A stretch of DNA of 64,000 bases from Thermothielavioides terrestris NRRL 8126 (taxonomy: Eukaryota > Ascomycota > Sordariomycetes > Sordariales > Chaetomiaceae). The notes beneath the pieces are model-generated. The model ran no database searches. It saw only the letters and a list, made by a program, of their open reading frames with translations, and had not been told where the DNA came from. This document shows, piece by piece, positions 23,406-34,900 of the stretch. The DNA lies in assembly GCF_000226115.1 (NCBI RefSeq), contig NC_016460.1:3844001-3908000 (forward strand), written 5' to 3'. A program made the position numbers and the translations under genes. Every line of letters begins with the position of its first letter. Position 1 is the stretch's first letter.

Positions 23406-23779
23406 TAAAGAGGTCCCGCCAAGACTAATTTCGGCCAATTGTCGGCAATGTTTTTACAGCGTTTTTACGAAATCCCGATCGCCAAGGCGTTTGCTCTATC
23501 GCCAAGGGGTTAGTTCGCTAGGGGTGCGGGGGGCGGCGCCAGCCCCCCGCTGGTTAGGATTCGGGTTAAGGTTAGGGTGCGGGTCAAGGTTAGGGTGCGG
23601 GTTAACTTCGTTTTCTTTTCTTTCGATTTGGTTGAGGTTTTGTAGAGTTGTGTAAAGTTGTTGCTACGAGTCTTTGCGATTCTTCATTGTTGATGTTGCT
23701 CGAAGTCGTCGTGGCCTTGGCGATTTGTAAATACTTGTAAGCGGTAGGTTCCGAAATTAGTCTTGGCGGGACCTCTTTA
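23406..23779 (+). mobile_element. MITE-like element, copy 2
   Basis: 374 nt, same orientation as copy 1. Terminal inverted repeats of 29 nt at 23406-23434 and 23751-23779, with TA ends. Interior order is the same: CCAATTGTCGGC, GCCAAGGCG repeats, GC hairpin (about 23526-23550), GGTTAGGGTGCGGG-type telomere-like units (23551-23606), then a T-rich tract. It is shorter than copy 1 mainly because copy 1 has an extra CACTATCGCCAAG-type repeat. Confidence 0.9.
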
Positions 23780-24991
23780 ACGACGACCGCCAACAACGAG
23801 GTCGCTAGTGGAATGGGAGGGGTCCACACTGCGGGATCTGGGCTTCTCTCACAGGTGTCTTCCGTACGGGCACAAGTCTAGTTCCTCCAAAGGGACGGTG
23901 CGATAGCAATCAACTTGTCAGCTATTGGAGGGTTAATTCCGCAACGACAGCTGGGCTTTTGCTTGCACCGGTCTTGGACAAGACGCTAGTTGACTACCGC
24001 CGCATTCCGACTGCCGCCAAGCCAACTACAAGTTTACGACAGAGGAATCAACGCCAGCTTGTAAGTGCCAGGTAATTAGGTACTCAGGAAGCTCACAAGC
24101 CATTGCGTGCTTGCCGGACCCAAGCTTCCGAGCTCAAGAGTGAACGACGGCGGCACGCAACCACAGACACGAGTCCGCAGACGTCATCGCCGTCTCACAA
24201 AGCGAGCAGAAGTAAATCCGTACAACCCTGATGAAGCAAACGCAGGAAGGAGGACCATCACCTTTTACATCGTAGGGCGAGACCGGGTCCCGTCTATAAA
24301 CCCCGCTCGATAGCTAAACAATCCCATCAAACCAGGACCGCTACTACAAGACAAGGCAAGACTCAAACACAACCACTTCCCCGTGGTCAACACCAACAAC
24401 CCCTCCCCTCCCAGCAGGCAAAGCAACCCCTCCCTTTGCAATACGCCCTCCAGGTACTATGTAAAATAGGCAGGTAGGTAAGGTAGGTAGGTACCTTTGA
24501 TAAGAAGAGAAGAAGGGGAAAAGAAAAAAAGGGGTCTCAGGGTATCCGCCTCAAACACTAACTCATTTCCGACACGAACATCTCACCGCCTGCAATTATG
24601 CAGTCATGCCTGGGATGAATAGGTTCGCTCGGGAAAAGGCAAATAAAATCCACATCGTCCAGACATCCGCTAATTCGACTGGCTCGGCTCGGCTCGGCTC
24701 GCACGCTCGCACGCTCACATGCTCGGCGCTACATCTTGCATGCCGTACGTATCCCGCTCCAGACGCAGGGTAAGGTCAGGCAAGGTGGGAGAAATGTCAA
24801 CTGAAGGAAGAAAAAGAAAATGGGGGCGGCGGGGGAGGAGAGAGGAGGGGGTGGTGATGGGTAAACAGAAAGGTGGGAATAGGTACATGGGGCGTGAAAT
24901 GTCGTAACGGCGTCGAAAACTCATCATCGGGGGTCTCATCCATATCTTCCTTTTGAGCTTGTTCTTTCTTTTGTCCCAGCTTGGCTGGCCC

Positions 24992-27914
24992 TTATTGCGT
25001 TTGGGGATCTTGGGCCAGCGACTGCGCCTGGGGCTGGGACTGCGATTGCGGCTGCGATGACGGTGGTTGTGGCGGCTGTGGTGCCGCCGGCGGTTTGTCG
25101 TCCTCGCTGCGCTTCAGATCTAGGCTCTTCCCGCGCGCTGACGGAAGGAGGCTGGCGCCCAGCGAGACTGTCCTCTCGCCGGGGGGCGACTTGTTGCGCC
25201 GCTGCTCGACATTCTCCTTGTGCTCGCGGTACTTGTTTTTGATCCAGCTCGAGAGTTTATTCGAGTCCTCCCGGCTCTCTTTGCCGGCAGCCTCAACCGC
25301 CGGGGGAGCCTCGGCAGTCAAGGTGGTGCGGTCCGTCGAGTCTCCTCCCACGCTCTGTCCGGGTTTTCCAGAGCTGTTTATCGAAGTGCTGCTGGCGTCC
25401 GCATTCGCGTTCGACCCGAGCACCGGCCGCGGAGACGCGAGGGGCGCATAGGCGGGCGGTATGACGTCTTCCTTCTTGCGCGAGAGGCGCCAACGCTTCT
25501 TCTTTTCCTTGTCGCTCGGCGTGTCGGGCACGGCCGCCTCCACAGGAGCTGCCACCGGCTCGTCGACCTGATCGAGGTCCGATCCTTCGTTGAATGAGCT
25601 GTGGAGCGATGTTGGGGGAGACCTTTTGGATTTCAGGGGCGCCTGTGCACTGCTTGGGTGGAGAGTATCCGCGTGGGCGCTGCTGGCATGAGCGTCGCCG
25701 GGGTCGGGGTTGGTCATACCGCTACTCGGTTCGGTACTGCCGGGATTCGGGCCCAATTCTTTGCTGCCGGGCGGAACCTGGGATGCTCTTGGCGTCGAGT
25801 CCGAGGGGGTCTCGGCCAGCTGCGTTGCCGCGGCTTCTCTAGCGCTTGTCGTTATCCCAGAAGCAGATGGGATCGCCTCAAGAGGATTCGCCATCTCGGC
25901 ATTGGGGGAAATGGCTGCGGAATGGGCAAGCGACGCCGTTGAACTGTGAGCGCTGGGGTTTGCGCTGCCGGGAAGCCTTTTCTTTCTTAGCTTGTTCGGC
26001 TGGCGCCCGTCGCTCTCGCTCGACGCTATCCTTTGGAATAGGATGGGCAGTTTTCGTTCTTTGGATGGAGTGGTGGCTTCGGGAGCAGGAGGCTCGAGGA
26101 GCCGCTCCTGGCTCTTCGCACCAGCAGTGGACAGGCCGGGCTGCGAGCTGGATGGTGCTGTCGAAGCAGAGAGGGATAGCGCCGATTCCTCCGGAGGGGT
26201 ATCGACCTCTTCGACAGCCGCCGGCGGAGACACTACTGCCGTAGCAGGCGGCGCGACGGGGGTGAGGGGGGTCACTGGCGTATCGTTCCGATGGGGAAAC
26301 CTCCCGGACTGTAGAGCCGGCGACTTCTTGGACGGGACTGTGTTGCTCCGAGCCAATCCGCTCGTGGGGGTTGATGCCGCCAGCGCTGGGCTGCCCGGGC
26401 TTGGGCAACCGTTCGAGTGCAGGGACCGTCTCGAAGACGTCGACTTGTTCCTCCGGATTGAGCCATCCCTGGCAACACTCTCGGCGCCGGCGCTCCCAGT
26501 GGACGCGGACCGCACGAGCCCCGGCTTCGGCATCGGCGTCGAGGGCGGATTGAGGACCGGGGTCCCCTTTTGGACCTCCTCTACCGTCTTCTCATCTGCG
26601 GCCGTGCCTTGCATGCCGATGAGAAAATGATCCTGGTTTTCAATGAGGAAAATGATGACGCATTGATTCAGCCGATACTCGTCAGGCGCCATGGCATGGT
26701 TGGGGTGAGAAAGCATGCCGGGCTGGAATATGGCCGCCAGGTTCTGCGACGTCATGCGGTTTTTATCGGACTTGGCCGCGAATACTGCAAGTAAGTCGAG
26801 GAGGTAGAGCAGTAGCTGGCGGTTGAGGGGGGGCAGCTCCTTAATCAACTGCTGATACTTCACGATGGCGGCATCCATGTCGAAGTTCTCAACGAACTGG
26901 GGCCCCTCAGCGTCGCCAGCGCCCAGTTTCGTAGCTCCCCTTAGCGGCTCCCGGAACTTCTCGTAAAGATCCAGAGGAACAACGGGCTCGGGGAGGTCGT
27001 TGAGATAGCGGCGGAGCACGTTGGCGGCATCGTGGACCGTGTAACCGTCCCAAACTAGCCCCTTGCCGTACCTATCAGGTAAGTCAAAAATGTTCTTGAG
27101 CTCCTTGATGCGCTTCTCGGACCCGCTAAGACGGAAGATGCCCTCTACCTCGGTCGCTTTTTGGTGGCAGGTGTCAGCAATCTTCCCTCAACCGAGCGGA
27201 AACGCAGAAGGTACGGGGGAGGAGCATATGATCCGTCGCACCTCTCTCCTTCAAGAACACGCCGCATTTCGCGACAACGATCGGGACGTAGCCATATATA
27301 TAGCTCTTGCCATCTTCGTCCACGAGCGAAATGGCGACATTGGCATAGGTGATGCTCTGTCGTAGGGGGACACCGAATATCCCGAGGGCGCGGGGATCTG
27401 CGACAATTAGTCTCGTGCTGACAGCGGGTGCTTCCGGGCGCATTTTGCGCGGGCGACGCCCACATCGCCGGGTGACGATACGGGCGAGTGCGCCCAACTT
27501 GGACGCCTCTGGTTGTCGCGCAGGCAGTGGCTGGCTCATGCTTGCACTTGCTCGATGAACCGCACACTTCTCTTCTTCGCACATGATGCTCTGAAGGAGC
27601 GTTGCAGCTACGGGGAGTTGGCCAAGACCACCGGCCATATCCTCAACAAACCGCGAGTCTCCCTTTCGGTGCTTTGCTCTTATTGGGGTTGCAGTGAATG
27701 GGGCCGCAGTACCATGGTGTTCCTGATGCTTGGAAGGGAGCTTGAAGCCTTTCCACCACGACTTCAGGTCACGCTTGCTGGGCGGCGACACAGCAGCCTG
27801 TATCTGGGGGGCGACTGGCGTGCTGGGGGTCTGCGGAGGGTTCGCTTGGTGTTGGCGATTTTGTTGCGAGGTAGCGGACTGCGGTGCTGGCGGCGGCGGC
27901 GCGGCGGAAGTCAT
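24992..27914 (-). CDS. Rho GTPase-activating protein, Sac7-like (840 aa, 3 exons; first intron uncertain)
   Basis: Modelled exons: 27914-27713, 27397-27242, 27156-24992. The N-terminal part has KRDLKSWWKGFKLPSKHQ, then GIFGVPLRQSITYANVAISL and VPIVVAKCGVFLKERATEVE; the RhoGAP domain continues with GIFRLSGSEKRIKELKNIFD (Arg finger in IFRLSG), NVLRRYLNDLPEPVVPLDLY, LLYLLDLLAVFAAKSDKNRM and NLAAIFQPGML. This order is that of fungal Sac7/Rga-type GAPs, which switch off Rho1-class GTPases in polarity and cell-wall signalling. The remaining 450 residues are Ser/Pro-rich and probably disordered, ending in a Gln/Pro-rich tail. The 85-nt intron at 27157-27241 is certain, because it joins KERA-TEVEGIF. 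The 315-nt intron at 27398-27712 is a proposal; it is stop-free and a multiple of three, so a 945-aa form without it is possible. Confidence 0.9.
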
Positions 27915-30687
27915 GGCTGCGAGGCCACTGCACTAGGCAGTGTGCTGTGCTTCGGCGACAGGCGCCAGGTTCAAGGACGTAGGTTCGGGTCGAGAAGCTG
28001 CATGAGCTAAGACACTGGGACGACAAGAGGTGAGGGGGAAAAGGAGCACCGGCGATGATGCGCGAGAGAGTTGTCGAGCGCGGTGTGTCGTGCGTGGTGC
28101 GGCGTGCGCGACGCGGCGTGCAAGGTGCGCGATGATTGCCGTGCTCAGCAAGTTAATGTTATGGTGCTGCGACGCGATGCAATCCCCGAGCTGGGACCGT
28201 TTCCCGGCTCCAGGCACCGGCGCGATCACAGAGTTTCGACAAGGTCAACTACCGTGGGAGCGGAAACCGACAGAAATAGACAGACAATCGTGGGTGCGAA
28301 ACAGAGTGCGGTGAATGCTACCGGGCTGGTGGCACAGAGCAGAGCTTCAAGGTCGCTGATTTTTCTCTCGAGACCGCGTCGTGTCCGACCGTTGCGAGTT
28401 TGATTAAACGAAACCCAGTGTGACGGCAAGGAAAGAAGGGTCGGCGGGCGCTTCTTTTCAGGAAGCTGGGGACTGGGTGACAGTGCCAAGGGTCGCCAAC
28501 GAGATGAGATGCGCCACGGTGCGAATGCTTCACCGCACGGTGTAGACTTAGCTCCTGCACAGCTTACCTGTCCTGTCTGGTCTGTTTCCATGCGCATTCT
28601 TCGGACTTGGCGACCAGGTCGAGTGAAACATGGCAGAATTCTGCAATAGCAGTGCTTGGGTGTGTAAGCTAGAAAAGTACGAAAATACTCCGTCTGTCTG
28701 CAAGTAGCGGATAAGAGCCAGCCGTCGAACTGTCTCAGTACTGTACTGTGCGAGTATTGCGACTTTGGACAGTTAGCGGTCTAACATGCCATCTCGCAGA
28801 GGCATCATGTTCTTATCAGCATGGTTAGGCACTTGTGGAATGAGCATGGGTCAGGTCAATGGAGCGTCCTTTCAAAGACACATGCCGGGAAGTGAGGAAG
28901 AAGGGACCAGGTGTTCCAACCTCGGCCAGCGGACCGCGGGAGCCCCCCAAAGCTCAGCTAGGTAAGGTACCTGAGGATGCGGAGGTGTATATAGGTAGGT
29001 AGATACCTAACTATTATGACAGTTTATATGATCGCTGCAGATCACGGCAGACGATGCTCTCATCTTGGGTTATGAATATTTGAGCGACTGAGCTCTTATA
29101 CTAGTCTCTCACGAGCGGGGCATAACTATGCCCACCATTCCACCATCCATAAGCTCTAATATCAGGAGTAAGCCGCAACCTGGCTTAACCTGCAAGGGGG
29201 TACAGTACAATCTCATGTACTACAATTTCGACGACATTCATCCCAACTCCTTTGCTGTAATTTAGCGCCGCCTATGCCTGCCTTGACACGAAAAGTGTAG
29301 TGTAGCTAAGTGCCTTTGCCGTCTGCGGGGGATTTCATGACGTATGCAGGGTCTAATGTGTACAAAGAAGTTGCAGGCCGCAGCCTTTCTGTCGCACGGC
29401 GCTGTCTTGGTTGCCTGCTGTCCAGCTTTTGTCGCTCTTGGCGCTGATGAAGCCATGCAGATCCTGCGTACGAGGCATGGGTAGAGGGAGTTGTGGATTT
29501 GGGTGACTTTGGACTATCTCGCACACTTGTGGCTGCGCGATGGATTGAAGCACTGAGTGTATGTTGGCGAGTCTACCGCAGTAGGTTCCTTGGGCCAAGG
29601 GTCTCGTTCCAAAATTAGATGCCCTGGCCACCAACACGCGACAGGCCTCGCACAGACTGGGCGCGTCACCCCTCCATCTGAACTTGAGCATGTGGCAAGT
29701 CATCTTGTCAGCTCGCTTGGTTACTTCAGGTCATCTGCTAGGTTATTGCAATTGGGGCGCCGTCGAGGGAGGTGCAGCCGGTGTCCGGGATCAGCAAGTT
29801 GAGGGCCGGCTTGGCTGGAAGCTGTTCCTGGCCCAGCCCGGCAGCAGCGGGAGGGAACCAACCCTGGCCATTCCGGGCGGTTCAATTCCCAAATTGACGA
29901 CAGCCTGTGATACACTCGTCGAGGCCGCAGCAGAGTCTCACGTGGTAGCGTACTACACTACGATATCCACTACATCCTGCCAGTCTTGGGTCCAAGAAAC
30001 ACCTCCGTGATGGACCCCTATTCCACACATTCCATTGGCTTATTTCTCCCACTCGCACCGGTCTTGTTTCATCTTCAGCCTCACGAGCAAGTTGAGTTCC
30101 TGATACGAGCATTTGGAGGGCGTCATTCGTGGACGGGGACGATATTGGCTCCTGCCACCAGCTTCGGCCTGGCAATTTGGCAATTGGCTGGTGCTGGTAA
30201 GCGACATGCAGCGGCTGGCTGTTCCAAGGCAAAGAGCCTGTCAATGAGGGGGAAGGGGGCTGTGTCCTATGCGGTAACAATGCAATTCGTCCATCTTCCG
30301 GTTGGAGAGGATCTCCAGCTGCACGCGCGGGTTAACAGGCTGGCTTGCATGGCGTATTGAGCCGACACAATGCAAGCGGTGAGGTGGAATTGGAGATGTT
30401 GAGCAGCGATGGAAGGGGAACCAGCAGCCAGCGGCTCCACTGGGGTTGAACTTGAAGTGAAATACCTGGTAAGTAACGTGAACTGAACGGATAAGGATTA
30501 CGGCATACAGTAACCATAGCGCACGGACCAGGCCTCAATGATGACAGTCCAAAGGAATTTTGTTATCGTGATAGCTACGAGATCCATTGACCTCGATCAT
30601 CGCCTCCAAGCTGACATCGCTGTACGCGTCCGTCCCAACAAGAGTCAGCCTCACCACCAACCACAACCCCTTCAGACTCGTAACATT
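27915..30687. other. Intergenic region, no gene seen
   Basis: About 2.8 kb between the divergent RhoGAP and TIM9 genes. Both strands carry only short frames without recognisable motifs. A GGTAGGTAGATACCT-type simple stretch lies near 28990-29010. The edges are presumably the two promoters. No tRNA-like A and B boxes noticed. Confidence 0.5.
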
Positions 30688-31166
30688 ATGGACACTGGGT
30701 AGGCCAACCCGCTACTCCTTCCGTTAGCCTGGCCACCATCCAACTGGATCATTATGGACTAACATTCCCTCCTCCCTCTCTCCAGCCTGACCGCCGCTGA
30801 GTCGCGCGAGCTCGACGCCCGCCTGCAGAAGCGCCAAGTCAAAGAGTTCATGACCGTATGTCCAGACGTCCCTTCTCCTTCCTTTTCTCCTTCCACTCTT
30901 CCCCCCAACCCACTCTTCCCCCAACAACCCAAGAAAGTCCTGACGTAGCGCTGATCAACATCCTGCCATCGCCCCAGGTCTTCGGCAACCTCGTGGACAA
31001 CTGCTTCAACGCGTGCGTGGACGACTTCACGTCCAAGGCGCTCTCGGGCCGCGAGTCCGGCTGCATCAGCCGGTGCGTGACCAAGTCGATGACGACGCAG
31101 ACGCGCCTGGGCGAGCGCTTCGCCGAGCTCAACGCCGCCATGACCGCCGAGATGCAGAAGCGGTAG
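30688..31166 (+). CDS. tim9: Mitochondrial import chaperone TIM9 (89 aa, 3 exons)
   Basis: Exons 30688-30698 (11 nt), 30786-30855 and 30978-31166. The joined product begins MDTGLTAAESRELDARLQKR and contains the twin CX3C motifs CFNAC and CISRC separated by 15 residues, plus the end MTAEMQKR typical of Tim9. Small Tim proteins form the Tim9-Tim10 hexamer in the mitochondrial intermembrane space and escort hydrophobic carrier and beta-barrel precursors; the four Cys form two disulfides after Mia40-dependent oxidation. The tiny first exon encodes only MDTG; the splice (donor GTAGGC, branch GGACTAAC) is needed to reach the family N-terminus. It converges with NUP188. Confidence 0.95.
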
Positions 31167-31963
31167 AGAGATTCTCAGGAATATCATAAACGATCTTCTT
31201 TCTACTTCTTCTCCACTGCCCTGCGCTGTTGAACGGTTTGTCCCTTCAAATGGGATCGTACGGTGGTTTGCGTTTGAGAAGGAGAGGAGGAGGGGGATAG
31301 ATGGGTTGGCGGGTTTGGATGGATTACGGGGGCTTGATGGGGTGAGGGAAGAAAAGGAAGAACGATATCTCGACTCCAAAAAAACGATGCTCTGCCGGGC
31401 CTTGGTTCCATGGTTAATCATCACCAGAGACAGAACAGTGGAATGGGCGGATGGGCTGTACATTATCAGACGGGTGGTCGGCCACGGATCCAAGGCGGGA
31501 TAGCCAGCCATTGAGGCATGGGGATAGACGGATGGTTGGGATCTGGTGCTGGTTTTCGGACCGTGTAATAATAAGAGTCAGTGCAGGCGCCGAGTGCGCT
31601 GGGGTAACTGGGATGTCTCAACCTTGGCTGTCGGTTGTGTTATGCAAGCTGAGGTCGCTATCCTGACCGTGGGCTCGAACGAAATAAGGATGCCACATCC
31701 AATAACCTCTTACCTGAGAAGACGACGGTCACTGATCCAGCGAAGGAAGAGAGAGCCGTTGGCTGAGCATCTCTGACACAAGCAACGAAAAAAATCATTT
31801 TGGTCGCCAAGAATAACAAGATATCCGGATAGTCTACCTCCCATCACAAAAAAGCAACCCATCAACATCCACCATCAACCAATGCACCAACCACCCACCA
31901 TCCGCCCATCCTAGCTGCTTACCCGGGCAGGCTAGCTAGACAGGCAGCCAGCAGCCGGCACCC
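31167..31963. other. Convergent intergenic region between TIM9 and NUP188
   Basis: Some 800 bases that should hold the two 3' UTRs. No coding frame or RNA gene is recognised. The part near 31850-31920 is rich in CCATCA/ACCA repeats. Confidence 0.5.
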
Positions 31964-34900
31964 TTACTCCCCCTCCTCAGCCAACACATCCCTGATGCCC
32001 TCCAGCAGCGCGACCACCTTCTCCTCCAGGCGATTCTCGCACCCGGCGCCGCCCTCGGCAGCAGCAGCGGCGGCGGAGGCCCCGGCGGCGCGCGTGCCGC
32101 GCCACTCGACCTCGCGCGGCCCGAGCGGCAGCAGCCGCTCGCGCAGCAGCTTCCTGCTGGCGAGCCAGAACTCGACGTTCTCCAGCGCGGCGGCGGCGTC
32201 CCAGGCGACCTCGGGGATGTCGCGCGCGTTGCTGGCGCGCAGCGCGGCCAGCACGCGCGTCAGCAGCGCGAGCGAGTGGGCCTCGCCGACGGCGACGAGC
32301 GCGACGTAGTGCGGCGCCGACGCCTCCTCCCTCGCCGATGCCGTGCGGTTGAAGCCGGGGGCTTCGAGGCGCTCGACCGACGCGCGCAGCAGGTTGGGGA
32401 ACTGGTTCAGCACGAAGGCGACCTCGGGCGCGATGGTGGCGCCGAGCGCGCCGAGCACGTTGAGCAGCAGCGGGAGGACACCCTTGGCCCAGACGGCGTA
32501 GCAGCGCGCGGCTCCCGGGTTGTCCGCGAAGGGCGAGACGTTGGCGCGGCGCATGAAGCCGGCCAGGCTGGCCGAGGTGAGGTGGCCGAGGAGGCCGTCG
32601 CAGGCGAACTGCTCGGCGACGGCCGGCAGCGCGGACAGCTCGACCAGGAGCAGCAGGGCCAGCTCGCCGTAGACGGGGTCGCCCTTGTCAGCGAGGCGGT
32701 CGGACCACGAGAAGAGCGAAGTGGCGACCTGCAGGATGTCGTGCGACGACGCGATGTTGAGCACTTGAAGCTGACACTGCTCGATGCCGGGCACGCTAAG
32801 GCAGGCTTGCAGGATGGCGGTTATGAGGGCGAGGTCTTCGGGTGTGGCGGCCGCGCCCGGTTCGTGGACGAGGGCCGCGAGGGTGCGGAAGGAGCGCGCC
32901 ACGACGCGGTCCAGGATGGTGAGGACGAGTTGGGACACGGCGACGGGGCTCTCGGCCGCCGTCTTTTGCGGGGGCGCGTTGGACGAGTGCTTGGTCCCGC
33001 GCAGGGTGACGAAGAGGATTTTGAGGAGGGTGCGGAAGTAGGAAATCTGCGCTTTGCTCCATGGGTCCTCGACTCCGTTGATGGTGGCGGCGACAAGGGA
33101 GAGGAGCTGTGTGATGTCTTTTGGCAGGAGCGAGCAGTCGGCGAGCCGCTGCAGCAGCGTCAGGGCCAGGTTGGCCCGCGAGTGCGCCAGCACCACGAAG
33201 ATGTTCTCCGGCGGTTGCGGTCGCTGGTTCGACTCCAAGCACTGCTCGACGACCTGTAGCATCTGCCTGGCGACCGCGTGGTTCTTCTTCGGCAGCAGGC
33301 AGATACTGAGCTCAAGGAGCAAATACTCCCACGCATGGAACAACGCCTAAGCAAGTCCGGTCAGTACGTAAATCTCATCCCAGACTTCCCCGGGTTTAGT
33401 CCACATACCACTTCCGCTTCCACGAGGGAGAGGTTCAGGTTCGCAGTCTCCATCTCCCGCCGGAAGCCGTTCTGCTTTGACCCAGCCCAGCCAGCATCGT
33501 AGCCGAGCATGGCTTCCGCAACGTCGAGCGCATAGTAGTATTGGGACCCCAGATCCCGCGGCACGAGCAGGGTTCTCTTGAAGTCGTCAATCGCACATCC
33601 CGGGTACCGCTTGGCGAAATTCCTCGCGAAGTTGACGTGCAAGGACGCGTTGTAATCCGCCACCTGGACGCCGTCGCGGAGGAAGTAGTCGAGGTCGTTC
33701 ACCACTTCCGCGGCGAAGGCCTGCTCCTGGCGCATCTGACGCAGATGGTAGAGCTGCATGGCGAACGTCTCGGCAATGTAGGCTGCTATCCGCGCTTGAT
33801 AGCAGGCCTCGGCGGGGTCTGCTTTTGCCATCACCGCCGGCGCTTTGAGCTGGCGAACGTAGGAGCGCAAATCCTGGAGGAAAGCCCGGTCTTTCTGCAT
33901 GGCAAAGATGGTCCACGGCCAGTAGTTCTGTGCCGATGTGAAGAAGTCGAGGACAGCGAGGCTTTCTTGGCTCGGAATCTTGCTGATTACGCTCAGCCTC
34001 TCCAGCGCCGTTGACAGCACAGAGCCCGCAGAGAGCTGCGAGATTTTTGCGTCCCCCTTCAGTGCCTCCCGCGGAGTCTTGCCGGTAAGCAAGCAATTAG
34101 CCATCCACTGCTGGCGGTTCCGGAGGATCGTCGAGAAGAACTTCCAGGTGCTCACGACCTCGGCAGTCCTGTTGAAGGGCTTGTCCAGCTGCGAGGCAAT
34201 CTGAATAAAAGAACGGGATATCTGCGGCCCCAAGTACCCCAGCAGGGATGGCGGCTCGCCGCTAGCCTTCCCTGCGCTCTCCACAAGCGCGCTCAGGAGG
34301 GAAATGGCTGGCATCCGGAAGGAATGTCTGATGGCTGGTAGCCGGGCAATCAACGACGCCGACTTAAAGAGCTGGGTCTGGATGGCACCGGAGGCCTGAC
34401 CCAAGTAGTCGGCCACCCGCAAGAGAATGGTGGCGAAGTCGAGAACCGTCGTGAGCCTCTCCGACACGATCCGAGCCCGCCGCTGGTAGAGTGTCGAGTC
34501 CGGGAGCTGGAAGGCGGCGAGGAGAGTGGCAAGAAGAGGTTGGAAGCGTAGCGAGCTCGACGAGCTGGAAAGGAAGCTCTCCACGACATACCCAGCTGCA
34601 GGTGCGAGCGAGCTGGTCAAGCTCTTCGGCGCGTCAGCTGACCCGACGCTATGGGTGTAGGATACTAGCTTGTGCATGATGCCAACGACATCTTGAACCA
34701 GGACGCTGCGGTCGACTTCCGAGGGGAACCTCCATGTGGCGGAATTCTCAAAGACGTCAAGGGCGGTTTGCGCTATGGAGAGGGAGACGCGCGACAGGAT
34801 CTTGTCCGAGGCCCCGATCCAAGGGTTCTCCTCCCCATGTGAGCGGCTGCTCAGGCTCAGCCCGGTCCTTCGCTGCACGGTGCTCGTCATGGCGCTGTCA

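Larger units (their letters stand above)
21625..24991. other. Intergenic region with two inverted-repeat elements
   Basis: No gene recognised over 3.3 kb between two - strand genes. The first few hundred bases are the probable transporter promoter. Two copies of the MITE-like element (22183-22592 and 23406-23779) are listed separately. Between about 24.35 and 24.72 kb there are simple repeats: GGTAGGTA-type units at about 24470-24496 and GGCTC/CACGCT units at about 24678-24720. The last part is the likely 3' UTR of the RhoGAP gene. Confidence 0.55.

Noticed and set aside
23402..23782. TTAA target duplication (piggyBac-like) for MITE-like copy 2
   Set aside because: Copy 2 alone shows TTAA at both ends; copies 1 and 3 support only TA, so TA is the simpler common target.
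31660..31690. GTGGGCTCGAACGAAATAAG as a possible tRNA B box
   Set aside because: Only a partial match, with no A box or cloverleaf around it.
32276..33259. 327-codon + strand frame opposite NUP188 exon 3
   Set aside because: Antisense shadow of a GC-rich coding exon; the NUP188 frame is conserved and correct.
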